Numbered from the stretch's first letter, positions 24,626 to 32,688 are shown. The stretch: DNA of 64,000 nt from Actinoplanes sp. L3-i22 (GCF_019704555.1 NZ_AP024745.1:8750501-8814500); one strand, 5' to 3'. The notes: generated by a model from the letters alone, not told the origin. Numbers and translations are program-made.

Positions 24626-24907
24626 TCAGGCGGTGTAATCCACGACCGCGCGGGAAACCAGTAGCGGGCGCACCCAGGCACCGAATTCGTGGTGCGCCGG
24701 ATGTGCCTGATAGGACCGCAGGTCGTCGGCGTCCCGGTGGGTGGTGCGCAGGAACAGATGCCAGGAGACTTCGGTGGCGAGCTCGTCCACCGCCACCTCG
24801 ATCGAGCGGATCGCGGGAACGACACCGGCGAGTTCTTCCAACCGCAACCTGGCCTTGGCAGCATCGCCCGCGTCGGCGAACTTCATCAGCACCACATGGA
24901 CCAGCAC
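24626..24907 (-). CDS. Dabb (stress-responsive A/B barrel) domain protein
   Basis: 93 residues from the GTG at 24907 (VLVHVVLMKFADAGDA), with GGGAGG just upstream. One dimeric alpha-beta barrel domain: HVVLMKF at the start, ELAGVVPAIRSIEVAVDEL in the middle, SWHLFLRTTHRDADDLRSYQAHPAHHEFGAWVRPLL with the conserved His pair. Dabb proteins include small cyclases and decarboxylase-like enzymes (olivetolic acid cyclase type). It is divergent from the nitrilase-to-maleate-isomerase operon and shares its intergenic region. Two direct ACGAAAC repeats lie at 24938 and 24950 in front of it. Confidence 0.85.
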   Translation of the reverse strand: MLVHVVLMKFADAGDAAKARLRLEELAGVVPAIRSIEVAVDELATEVSWHLFLRTTHRDADDLRSYQAHPAHHEFGAWVRPLLVSRAVVDYTA

Positions 24908-24961
24908 GAGGCCTCCCGACGACAACTCAAGAACGTGACGAAACCGCAGACGAAACCTCTG

Positions 24962-25017
24962 TTGCGAATGTGGCACCCAAGTGTAGTTTTGGGAAACGCC
25001 GTTTCGCTAGGGGGAAC
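24962..25017 (+). promoter_or_regulatory. Promoter and operator array O4 of the RCCR/Rieske operon
   Basis: A -35 TTGCGA (24962-24967) and -10 TAGTTT (24984-24989) are 16 bases apart. Directly downstream are half-sites at 24991 (GGGAAAC), 25001 (GTTTCGC) and 25011 (GGGGAAC), alternating and 10 bases apart. The last one doubles as the ribosome site of the gene starting at 25021. Bound protein would sit over the transcription start, the position of a repressor. Confidence 0.72.
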
Positions 25018-25020
25018 CGG

Positions 25021-26604
25021 ATGCCCGGTGTCGCACGTGTCGCCGCCGCCCAGATCGAAGCCGGTCAGGACGTCGCCGCCAACCTCGCCGCCTGCCTGCG
25101 CGTCATCGACGCCGCCGCGGCCCAACAGGCCCAGCTGATCGTCCTGCCCGAGTTCTGCAACCACCTGTCCTGGTACCCGTCCCGCGCGCGGGCCCGCGAG
25201 CTGGCCACCCGCCCCGGCGACCCGTTCCTCACCGCGATCGCCGACCGCGCGAGGCGACACCAGATCTGGATCAAGATCAACGTCACTTTCGCGTACGCGG
25301 GTGGCCGCACCGGCGGCACGAACCTGCTCCTCGACCCGTACGGCGAGATCGTCGCCCGGTGCGACAAGCAGACCCTGATGGGCGCCGAGAACGACTTCCT
25401 CGACCCGGCGGTCACCGAGGGCCCGATCGTGGACACCCCGCTCGGCCGCCTCGGGATGTACGCGTGCATGGAGGGCGTGATCAGCGAGGTCACCCGCGGT
25501 CTCGCGCTGCGCGGCGCCCAGGTCCTGCTGAACAGCCTGAACAGTTTCGCCCTGGACGAGGCCGACCTGCACATCCCGGTCCGCGCCGCGGAGAACAAGG
25601 TGTGGGTGGTCGCCGCGAACAAGGTCGGCCCGCTGCTCCCCCGCGACGAGCTGCCGGCGATCGCCGAGCGGCTGGGCGTCCCGCCGGAGTGGCTGCACGG
25701 CGCCGGCGAGTCGCAGATCGTCGCCCCGGACGGCACGGTCGTCGCGAAGGCCCCGCGCACCGGCGAGCACGTGATCGTCGCCGACATCGAGCCGGCCCGG
25801 GCCGACGACAAGCGCCGCCCGGACGGCACGGACCTGCTGGCCACCCGCCGCCCCGAGCTGTACACGCCGATCGCCGACCCGCCGGTCGGGCGCCGCCGGC
25901 CGCCGGGCGCCGCCGAGCTGGCGGTCGCGGTGGTCCGCGGTCCCGGCCTGGTCCGCGCCGCGGCGGACCAGGGCGCACGGCTGATCGTCCTGCCGGAACG
26001 CACCGGCGATCCCACGACGATCGCGGAGGCCCTGAACGGGACCGAGAGTCGGGTCGTCACCACGGTCGTGGACAACGACGTACACCAGGGGATCTTGATC
26101 TCGGCGGACGGCATCGTGGCGCGGCAGCCACAGCTCCACGCGGGCGGCCGCGCCGGGAAGGTGATCGTGCCGATCGACCTGGCGTGGGGCCGGCTGGCGA
26201 TCGTGGTCGGCGACGACGCGCTCTATCCGGAGACGTTCCGGCTGGCCGCGCTCGCCGACGTGGACGTGGTCGCGGTCCCCTGCCGGGCGCAGGAGCCGTG
26301 GGAGCTGGCGCTCGGGCTGCCCGAGCGGGCCGCCGAGAACCGGCTGAACGTGGTGGTCAGCACCCCGCTCGACCAGCCGGCCGCGATCCTCGCGATGAGC
26401 CCGGACTTCACGCTCTGGACCGCGTGGCAGGGCCCGTTCACCGGCCGGATCTCCACCCCGGTCCGCACCGACGTCCCGGCCGGCGTGCCGCTCGGCACGG
26501 CGACCGTCGCTCCCGCCCAGGCCGCGAACCGGATGGTGTCGCGGCAGACCGATCTCGTCGACGGCCGCCCCTGGCGGCTGGCCGGCGCGCTCATCGACAG
26601 ATAA
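25021..26604 (+). CDS. Two-domain nitrilase-superfamily hydrolase, second domain degenerate
   Basis: 527 residues. The first half is a complete carbon-nitrogen hydrolase: Glu in LIVLPEFCN (about 39-47), Lys in RCDKQTLM (about 115-122) and Cys in GMYACMEGVISEV (about 145-157). The second half (about 298-520) repeats the fold with LIVLPERTGDP but has no Lys and reads VVGDDALYPETF where the Cys should be, so it is probably non-catalytic. The family hydrolyses amides, N-carbamoyl compounds or nitriles. It is first in the operon with the tetrapyrrole-type enzymes, so an amide or lactam nitrogen of the substrate may be the target. Confidence 0.88.
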   Translation: MPGVARVAAAQIEAGQDVAANLAACLRVIDAAAAQQAQLIVLPEFCNHLSWYPSRARARELATRPGDPFLTAIADRARRHQIWIKINVTFAYAGGRTGGTNLLLDPYGEIVARCDKQTLMGAENDFLDPAVTEGPIVDTPLGRLGMYACMEGVISEVTRGLALRGAQVLLNSLNSFALDEADLHIPVRAAENKVWVVAANKVGPLLPRDELPAIAERLGVPPEWLHGAGESQIVAPDGTVVAKAPRTGEHVIVADIEPARADDKRRPDGTDLLATRRPELYTPIADPPVGRRRPPGAAELAVAVVRGPGLVRAAADQGARLIVLPERTGDPTTIAEALNGTESRVVTTVVDNDVHQGILISADGIVARQPQLHAGGRAGKVIVPIDLAWGRLAIVVGDDALYPETFRLAALADVDVVAVPCRAQEPWELALGLPERAAENRLNVVVSTPLDQPAAILAMSPDFTLWTAWQGPFTGRISTPVRTDVPAGVPLGTATVAPAQAANRMVSRQTDLVDGRPWRLAGALIDR

Positions 26605-26613
26605 GGGAATCCG

Positions 26614-27426
26614 ATGGCGGAGACACTTCAGCACGTCGAGGACATGGTCGACAGCTCCCCGGTGGTCGACGTGCACGACACGTTCAGCTTCTACCGGCAA
26701 CTGCTCGCCGACCTGAAGGCGAAGATCGACGCCCGGTTCACCACCACCCGCGATCCGTCCTCGCTGGAGCTGCAGACCTACGGCGGCTACCCGGACGGGC
26801 CGGGCGGCTCGCTGGAGGCCTACTCCGGGCCGGAGGTCGACTGGATGGTGCACTCCTGGCTCGGCAACCCCGGCGCCAGCTTCGCGAACCTGCATCTGAC
26901 CTGCTGGCTGGGCCCGCAGGTGAAGGTGCCGCACCTGGGGATCGCGCTGCTGGTCTGGCCGGGCGGCTGGTTCTACCTGGACTCGGTGCCGCGGACGAAC
27001 ATGGTCGAGGACGGGGCGTACTTCGACAAGTACTACGCCGAGCTCGACGAGGAGTGGCTGGAGCTGCGCGGCGACCCGCAGTTCGAGTACTTCGTGAGCC
27101 GGGCCGGGTTCATCCGGGCCAGCCTGTCGCCGACGGCCTACTGCTACTCGTTCGAGCGCAGCGAGCGCAACCTGGCGATCGTCTCGGCCCGGGCGCACGC
27201 GCACGTGGACCGGTGGCTGCGCTGGGTCGACGAGGCCGAGCCGGTCCCGGCGGACGAGCGGGCCGCGCTCGCCGAGACCGACCTGCGGATCCGCCGGAAC
27301 ATCGCCGAGCGGGACCCGGCGAACGTGATGGGCGTCCGGTTCTTCGGCGAGGAGACGACGAACAAGCTGGTCCGGGCGTTGTGGGGCGGGGACCGGGAGC
27401 TGCCGCGGCCCGGGGTGACCGGATGA
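26614..27426 (+). CDS. Red chlorophyll catabolite reductase (RCCR) homologue
   Basis: 270 residues. The sequence aligns from memory with plant RCCR across its length: VDWMVHSWLGNPGASFANL (about 75-93) matches the VDFVIGSW segment, then YLDSVPR, DGAYFDKYY (about 137) matches the NPDYLKEYY segment, RASLSPTA (about 168) matches RSAFSPTA, and RFFGEETTNKLVRAL near 246 matches RMFGEEVSSRVVHAI. RCCR is a ferredoxin-dependent bilin-reductase-fold protein that reduces the open-chain product of pheophorbide a oxygenase. A catalytic Glu equivalent to plant Glu154 is not evident, so substrate or mechanism may differ. Nine bases separate it from the nitrilase gene; a Rieske oxygenase gene follows two genes later. 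Confidence 0.83.
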   Translation: MAETLQHVEDMVDSSPVVDVHDTFSFYRQLLADLKAKIDARFTTTRDPSSLELQTYGGYPDGPGGSLEAYSGPEVDWMVHSWLGNPGASFANLHLTCWLGPQVKVPHLGIALLVWPGGWFYLDSVPRTNMVEDGAYFDKYYAELDEEWLELRGDPQFEYFVSRAGFIRASLSPTAYCYSFERSERNLAIVSARAHAHVDRWLRWVDEAEPVPADERAALAETDLRIRRNIAERDPANVMGVRFFGEETTNKLVRALWGGDRELPRPGVTG

Positions 27427-28373
27427 TCCGCTCGATCTGGTGGGCCGCGACGATCCCGGGCGCCGACAAGCCGTTCGACACCGCGCACCTGCGGATCTAC
27501 TACCCCGCCGTGGCGACCGGTTCGGATCAGGAGCGGCTCACCGGGGTGTTCCCGGCCGACCCGGCGCAGGCGCCCTATCCGGTGGCGCTGATCGTCTCCG
27601 GCGTCAACGTCGGCCAGGAGGCCTACCGCTGGCTGGCGACCGAACTGGCCGGTCGCGGGTTCATCGCGGTGACCTACGACTGGGTCGGTGAGCTGTTCGG
27701 CGGACTGAAAGGGATCACTCCGGGGGTCATCCTCGACGCCGCCAGGCCCGACTCCTACGGCACCCAGCCAACCACGCCTTCGGTTCCCGCGGTTCTGGAA
27801 GCCCTCGCCGAATCGCCGCTGGCCGAGGTGATGGATCTCGATAAAGTCGGACTTGTCGGTCACTCCGCCGGCGGGACGGTCGTGTTGCAGAGCGCGCGTT
27901 TCTTCCCCAGCGTGAAGGCGGTGGCGGCCTACGGGACGCACACCATGGTCGCGACGATGCTCGGCTGGCCGGCCGGGACGGTCGTGCCGGCCCAGGTCGC
28001 CTCGCCGGTCCTGCTGATGGCCGGCTCGCAGGACGGCGTGATCAACGGATCCGCCGACCGTTACGGCGAAGAAGCAACCTCAAGACAAGACCCGATCTCC
28101 CGTACGTTCGACGAGGCGCTGCCCGACCGCAACGGCGCGAACCTGCAGGTCACCTTCGCCGGGGCGAACCACTTCGGGATCGTGCACCCGGTCGACGAGA
28201 CCGCGGCGCGCGCGTTCCTCGACCTGCCGGCCACCACCGATCCGGCCGTGACCCGGGCGGCGCTGGCCGACGTGCTCGCCGCGTTCCTCGACGTGCACCT
28301 GCGCTCGCTGCCGGGCGACGCGCTGGACAAGGCACTCCAGTCATCCGACATCGCCGCGATCCGGCGGAGGTAA
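27423..28373 (+). CDS. Alpha/beta hydrolase, chlorophyllase/dienelactone-hydrolase-like
   Basis: 316 residues, ATG overlapping the RCCR-like stop. The opening YPVALIVSGVNVGQEAYRWLATELAGRGFIAVTYDW and the nucleophile elbow GLVGHSAGG (Ser near 151) resemble the chlorophyllase/PAF-acetylhydrolase group (plant chlorophyllase has GHSRGG). An acid residue is likely in GSQDGVINGS and the His in GANHFGIVHP. No signal peptide, so cytoplasmic. In this operon a carboxylic ester (for example phytyl or methyl ester of a tetrapyrrole) is a plausible substrate, but that is inference. Confidence 0.82.
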   Translation: MIRSIWWAATIPGADKPFDTAHLRIYYPAVATGSDQERLTGVFPADPAQAPYPVALIVSGVNVGQEAYRWLATELAGRGFIAVTYDWVGELFGGLKGITPGVILDAARPDSYGTQPTTPSVPAVLEALAESPLAEVMDLDKVGLVGHSAGGTVVLQSARFFPSVKAVAAYGTHTMVATMLGWPAGTVVPAQVASPVLLMAGSQDGVINGSADRYGEEATSRQDPISRTFDEALPDRNGANLQVTFAGANHFGIVHPVDETAARAFLDLPATTDPAVTRAALADVLAAFLDVHLRSLPGDALDKALQSSDIAAIRRR

Positions 28374-28378
28374 CAGCC

Positions 28379-29581
28379 ATGCTCAAGAACTTCTGGTACG
28401 CGGTGGAGTTCTCCGACCGGGTCACCACGAAACCGGCGCGGATCACCGTGCTCGGGCAGTACCTGGCCATCTACCGCACCCCCAAGCAGGGCCGCGTGGT
28501 CGTGCTCAGCGACCTCTGCGTGCACCGGGGCGCCGCGCTCTCCGGCGGCCACCTCAAGGACGACAAGATCGTCTGCCCGTATCACGGCTGGGAGTACGAG
28601 CCGGACGGTCAGTGCACGCGCATCCCGGCGAACCTGCCGGGGCGGGCGATTCCGCGCAAGGCTCGGGTGGACTCCTATCCCGTACGGGAAAAATATGGTT
28701 TTGTCTGGGTTTTTCTCGGTGATCTGCCCGAGGAGGAGCGGCCGCCGATGCCGGTCTGGCCGGAGTTCGACGACCTGGTCGAGAACGGCGGCAAGTTCCG
28801 CGTGGTGACCGGCGAGTTCCTGTGGAACGCCAACTACGAGCGGATCCTGGAGAACGGCTGCGACATCGCGCACGCGCCGTTCGTGCACGCCGGGCGGTTC
28901 GGCAACCCGGAGATGCCCGAGGTGCCGGAGTACGAGGTGGAGAGCCCGGACGAGTGGTCCGCGTTCGCCACCGTCGACCTGCACCCGCCGAAGCCGTCCG
29001 GGATCTGGGGCAGGTTCGGCCGGCTGGTCGGCAACGACCTGAAGAAGCGGCCGCCGGTCACCACGTCGGCCGGCTGGATGCTGCCCAACATGATCAAGCT
29101 GCACGTGCGGCTACCGATCGGCGACATGGTCATCTACGACACCAACATCCCGATCGACGAGACGCACACGCTGGTCAAATGGGTCGCGCTGCGGACGTTC
29201 TTCACCGGCAGGTGGGCCGACAAGGACGCGATCAACCGGACCATGCGGATCTTCTACGAGGACGCCGCGGTGGTCGACAAGGTGCGGCCCGAGCTGCTGC
29301 CGTTCGATCTCGGGGCGGAGCTGCACATCAAGAGCGACATGATCGCGGTGCACTACCGGCGGCGGCGTCAGGAGCTGGCCGAGAAGGGGTGGCTGCTCAA
29401 TGAGGAGGACTTCATCACCGGGGACGTCCCGAAGCGGACGGCGACCGTGATCCCCTCGCCGGCGCGGCGGGAGAACCCGGAGCTGAGCCGGGCCTGGGTG
29501 CACAAGGCCCGCGGCGAGCACCCCAGTGTGGCCGCCGCCCAGATGATCGACCCGCCCGCGTCTTCGGAGGACGAGAAGTGA
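28379..29581 (+). CDS. Rieske non-heme iron oxygenase, PaO-like by context
   Basis: 400 residues. Rieske cluster ligands CVH (about 43) and CPYH (about 64); mononuclear iron site ENGCDIAHAPFVH (about 158-170) giving the Asp/His/His triad; C-terminal substrate domain to 400. Architecture fits the single-subunit group of Rieske oxygenases that includes vanillate demethylase, phthalate dioxygenase and the plant PaO/CAO/Tic55 group. No dedicated ferredoxin or reductase gene is seen nearby. Its position between two RCCR-type reductase genes suggests it opens a macrocycle as PaO does; the alternative is ordinary aromatic oxygenation or demethylation. Confidence 0.9.
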   Translation: MLKNFWYAVEFSDRVTTKPARITVLGQYLAIYRTPKQGRVVVLSDLCVHRGAALSGGHLKDDKIVCPYHGWEYEPDGQCTRIPANLPGRAIPRKARVDSYPVREKYGFVWVFLGDLPEEERPPMPVWPEFDDLVENGGKFRVVTGEFLWNANYERILENGCDIAHAPFVHAGRFGNPEMPEVPEYEVESPDEWSAFATVDLHPPKPSGIWGRFGRLVGNDLKKRPPVTTSAGWMLPNMIKLHVRLPIGDMVIYDTNIPIDETHTLVKWVALRTFFTGRWADKDAINRTMRIFYEDAAVVDKVRPELLPFDLGAELHIKSDMIAVHYRRRRQELAEKGWLLNEEDFITGDVPKRTATVIPSPARRENPELSRAWVHKARGEHPSVAAAQMIDPPASSEDEK

Positions 29582-30267
29582 GCCTGCCCGCCGAGCTGTC
29601 CGACACGACTCTTTCCAAGATCCTCGACCGCTTCCCGGTCGTGCTCGACTCGGACCGCGAGCTGACCTCGCCGATGAGTCCCGCGCCGGTCGGGCGGATC
29701 CGGGTCTGGCGCGGCGACGGGCCGGTCGTCAAGGTGGTCAACGTGTCGCTGGTCGTGCCGCCGATCGGGCTGGACAGCCACATGATCTTCGCGTTCACCG
29801 CGCCGTCGTCGGGCGTCCCGCACTTCACCGTCGACTCGGTGGCCAACGGGGAGAGCTACGCGTTCCACCTGGATCTGATCCCGCGGATCGACCTGGCCAC
29901 CTCGCTGTCCTATCTGGACCAGGTCTACGAGCCGCTCACGCCGCTCTACCAGGAGGTACGCGGTCGCGAAGGCCTTACCCCAGCACACCTGACGCCGCGC
30001 CAATATGCTCTTATGTCGCCTTGGATGCTGGTGAATCGGGCAACGGCTGAGGCCTTTGTCGGCATCGGCGAAGCCGTGGACGCCTACGTCACGCACTGGG
30101 CCGGGCTGGTCGAGGCCGGGATCAAGGCGGACGGCACCGCCGAGCGCGACGCCGAACACCGCGCGCTGCTGTTCAGCCCGGAGATCGACCCGGTCTGGAA
30201 GCAGACCGTGCGGCTGCTCGGCGAGGAGCAGAGCGAATCGGTCCGCGCCGAGCTGGTGGCCAACTGA
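29578..30267 (+). CDS. Divergent RCCR / bilin-reductase-like protein
   Basis: 229 residues, GTG at 29578 overlapping the Rieske stop. The layout parallels RCCR: a beta-rich first half (VVKVVNVSLVVPPIGLDSHMIFAFTAPSSGVPHFTVDSV), then FHLDLIPRIDLATSLSYLDQVYEPL (compare LDLPHRKDL), YALMSPWMLVNRATAEAF, a helix VDAYVTHWAGLV and an end PVWKQTVRLLGEEQSESVRAEL (compare FGEEVSSRVV). I read it as a second, more distant member of the ferredoxin-dependent bilin reductase fold, perhaps a subunit partner or a second reduction step. The homology call is weaker than for the gene at 26614. Confidence 0.6.
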   Translation: MSLPAELSDTTLSKILDRFPVVLDSDRELTSPMSPAPVGRIRVWRGDGPVVKVVNVSLVVPPIGLDSHMIFAFTAPSSGVPHFTVDSVANGESYAFHLDLIPRIDLATSLSYLDQVYEPLTPLYQEVRGREGLTPAHLTPRQYALMSPWMLVNRATAEAFVGIGEAVDAYVTHWAGLVEAGIKADGTAERDAEHRALLFSPEIDPVWKQTVRLLGEEQSESVRAELVAN

Positions 30268-31187
30268 TGACCGCGCCGAGCGTCTGGCAGCAGCGGATCG
30301 CCGGGGAGTGGCACGGCCGGCCGTCGCTGTTCGACCACGCCGGCACGTGGTGCGGCTACGAGGAGATCCACCGGTCGTCGGAGTTCGCGGACGGGGTCAC
30401 GACGTACAAAATGGATGGTGGTTTGATCGGGGGTGGGCCGCTGGCCGGGCAGTTCCGGCTCGGCGCGCCGTTCTCGTTCGGCGTGCTCGACTCGGACGCC
30501 AACCGGGTCTACACCGGGCCGGACTTCTTCGGCACCGGGCAGCCCTACGGCGGGTTCGTCGACTCGCACTACTACGGGCCGGGCTGGCAGGTCGACCTGA
30601 ACACCTGGAACCAGGTGCTGCCGGACGGCGAGACCCAGGTCTACTCGTCCGTGCTCTACCAGGGCTGGGCGGTCGTGGGCTGCTTCAACGGGCTCTACAC
30701 CCGGGTGCCCGGGCGGGTCGACCCGCTGATCGACGCGGAGACGCGCAACGGGCCGGTGCCGTACATCCTGCCGACCAAGCGGGCCGGGCGCTTCACCGGT
30801 GCCCTCGAACACTGGGGCGCCGATCAGAAGCTCCGCGGTTCGGTCACGGTCGCTCTCGCCTTGGAACCCATCAACCTCTTGCGTACGAAACGGGTCGTCA
30901 CCTGGCATGGCCCGAGCCTCGACCGCGCGTTCACCGTGGAGACCCGCCGCGACGGGAACCGGCTCTTCTTCGAGGGGCCGGACGCCTACGGCAACGCGAT
31001 CGGATTCGGACGCGCCTCGTTCTCGTCCCTGCATCTGAACGACGTCTGGAAGGTCAAGGGGCGGGAGTTCACGCTCGACGCCTCGCCCGGAATGTCCGCC
31101 GGGGGCCGGCTGTCGGTCGTCTACGAGCTGTTCGAAGGCGGGAACCTGGACTCGGTGCTGCACGGCGTGCTGGAGTGGGAATCGTGA
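30267..31187 (+). CDS. Beta-rich protein of unknown function in tetrapyrrole-type operon
   Basis: 306 residues, ATG overlapping the previous stop by one base. Rich in Gly, Trp, Tyr and Phe in alternating patterns, e.g. GEWHGRPSLFDHAGTWCGYEEIHRS at the start, GGFVDSHYYGPGWQVDLNTWNQVL near 93 and a second half with RKTVVTWHG-like strands ending LDSVLHGVLEWES. This looks like two calycin-type barrels (lipocalin or DUF3598-like), a fold often used to bind pigments or hemes. No signal peptide. I do not recognise a characterised family; a chromophore-binding or lyase-like role is suggested only by fold impression and neighbours. Confidence 0.65.
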   Translation: MTAPSVWQQRIAGEWHGRPSLFDHAGTWCGYEEIHRSSEFADGVTTYKMDGGLIGGGPLAGQFRLGAPFSFGVLDSDANRVYTGPDFFGTGQPYGGFVDSHYYGPGWQVDLNTWNQVLPDGETQVYSSVLYQGWAVVGCFNGLYTRVPGRVDPLIDAETRNGPVPYILPTKRAGRFTGALEHWGADQKLRGSVTVALALEPINLLRTKRVVTWHGPSLDRAFTVETRRDGNRLFFEGPDAYGNAIGFGRASFSSLHLNDVWKVKGREFTLDASPGMSAGGRLSVVYELFEGGNLDSVLHGVLEWES

Positions 31188-31957
31188 CCGGGCCGGTCGT
31201 GGTGGTCACCGGGGGGACGCGCGGAATCGGTCAAGGGCTGGTCCGGGCGTTCGCTGCTCAGGGCGCTTCGGTAGCCTTCTGCGGTCGCTCGGACGCGTCC
31301 GTGCAGGGGGCCGGCGCGCCCGGCGACGTGCTCGGTGTGGTGGCCGACGTGACCAGTCGTCACGACGTACGCAAGCTCTGGGATGCCACGGCGGACCGGT
31401 TCGGGCGGGTCGACATCTGGGTCAACAACGCCGGCCTCTCCACCTCCCGGCGGAAACTCTGGGAACTCGACGCGGACGAGATCGACGCCGTCGTCGACGT
31501 GAACCTGCGCGGCACGCTGCACGCCAGCGCGGTGGTCCTGGACGCGATGCTGGCGCAGGGGCACGGCGCGCTGTGGAACATGGAGGGCCTCGGGTCGAAC
31601 GGGCAGATCGTGGCCGGGCTGACGCCGTACGGGGCGACCAAGCGCGGGCTGACCTACGCGACCATGGCGATGGCGAAGGAGCTTTCCGGCACGCCGGTGA
31701 CGGTGGGACTGCTCTCCCCCGGGATGGTGGTGACCGACCTGCTCACCCGGGACTACTCGCCCGAGGAGTTCGAGAAGGCGAAGAAGATCTTCAACATCCT
31801 GGCCGACCGGGTCGAGACCGTGACGCCCTGGCTGGCCGCGAAAGTGCTGGCCGGGGTCAAGAACGGGGGCCGGGTCGCCTGGCTCACCAACCGCAAGGCG
31901 GCGTACCGGTTCGCGACCGCGGCGTTCACCAGGCGCGACCTGTTCCCGGGGGCGTGA
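31184..31957 (+). CDS. Short-chain dehydrogenase, chlorophyll b reductase (NOL/NYC1)-like
   Basis: 257 residues, GTG at 31184. Standard SDR parts: TGGTRGIGQG (about 8-17), NNAG (about 80), YGATKR catalytic Tyr/Lys (about 147-152). Beyond these, WNMEGLGSNG, LLSPGMVVTDLL, KKIFNILADRVETV and LTNRKAAYRFATAAFTRRDLF follow the order and spacing of plant NOL (NIDGAGSDG, LSPGMVTTDLL, FINVLAEPAEVV, LTGLKAYSQIFSRF). NOL/NYC1 reduce the 7-formyl group of chlorophyll b. Comparison is from memory; the C-terminal agreement is what makes it more than a generic SDR. Confidence 0.8.
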   Translation: MTGPVVVVTGGTRGIGQGLVRAFAAQGASVAFCGRSDASVQGAGAPGDVLGVVADVTSRHDVRKLWDATADRFGRVDIWVNNAGLSTSRRKLWELDADEIDAVVDVNLRGTLHASAVVLDAMLAQGHGALWNMEGLGSNGQIVAGLTPYGATKRGLTYATMAMAKELSGTPVTVGLLSPGMVVTDLLTRDYSPEEFEKAKKIFNILADRVETVTPWLAAKVLAGVKNGGRVAWLTNRKAAYRFATAAFTRRDLFPGA

Positions 31958-32688
31958 CCGTGGCGTACCCGGTGGTTCTCGCGCTCGAAGATTTTGTCCC
32001 GACATTTCTCGGTTCAGTGGGATTCGGGCTGCTCGGCCGCCTCGCGCCCACCTCGCCGGCGCGGCGGGCCGGGCTGGCCGGGGCCGTGCTGATCGGGCTC
32101 GGCGGCGGCGCCAAGTGCCTGTGGAAGCTGCTGGTCGCGGCCGGCGCGGGCGACTTCCCGGTGCTCGAACAAGCGCTGTTTCCGCTGATGGCGGCCGGGG
32201 CCTGCCTGCTCGCCTGGTCGCTGGCCGTGACGATCCGGCGCGGGCGGCGTACCCAGGTGTGGGGTTTTGTCGTGGTTTATCTGGTGGGTGTCGGGGGCTC
32301 GATCGCGGCCGGCAGCCTGCACCCGATGTTCGTGGTCGCGACGTTCGGGGTGACCGCCGTCAGCGTGCTCGGGGCGATCGTGGCCGGGCGGTACCGGCAG
32401 TGGTGGGCGGTGTCGCTGTTCGTGCTCGGGCTGGTGCTGGTCACCTCGCTGGTGCCGCTGCGGCAGTCGCCGAAGCACGAGACGCTCGCCTATCAGTGGC
32501 TGGAGCAGTCCCTCAACACGTCCGCGCAGTTGGCGCTGCTGGTGGCGGCTCTGCTGACCGTGCGCGCCCTGCGCCTTTCCCCCGTCTTTTCCCCCACCGC
32601 CTCTTCCCCCGCTGGTCCTTTTTCCAGCGCCACATCCAGCACGCCGGATTCGGCCGTTGCGTCCGGCACGCTTGAGGAGACCGCATGA
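31954..32688 (+). CDS. Multi-pass membrane protein of unknown function
   Basis: 244 residues; GTG at 31954 overlaps the SDR stop. Six or seven hydrophobic segments fill residues 5-205 (e.g. ALFPLMAAGACLLAWSLAV, VWGFVVVYLVGVGGSIAAG, WWAVSLFVLGLVLVTSLVP); the C-terminal 35 residues are Ser/Pro/Thr-rich and polar. Charged residues between segments are few. No family recognised. Being inside the Rieske/RCCR operon it may move a substrate or product across the membrane or anchor the enzymes. Confidence 0.75.
   Translation: MTVAYPVVLALEDFVPTFLGSVGFGLLGRLAPTSPARRAGLAGAVLIGLGGGAKCLWKLLVAAGAGDFPVLEQALFPLMAAGACLLAWSLAVTIRRGRRTQVWGFVVVYLVGVGGSIAAGSLHPMFVVATFGVTAVSVLGAIVAGRYRQWWAVSLFVLGLVLVTSLVPLRQSPKHETLAYQWLEQSLNTSAQLALLVAALLTVRALRLSPVFSPTASSPAGPFSSATSSTPDSAVASGTLEETA

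Noticed and set aside
24886..27204. 772-residue minus-strand open frame
   Set aside because: Antisense to the nitrilase and RCCR-like genes; no domain or plausible start.
25359..27420. Long N-terminal extension of the alpha/beta hydrolase frame
   Set aside because: The frame is open but reads the nitrilase and RCCR genes out of frame as Arg/Gly/Pro-rich text; the ATG at 27423 overlaps the RCCR stop.
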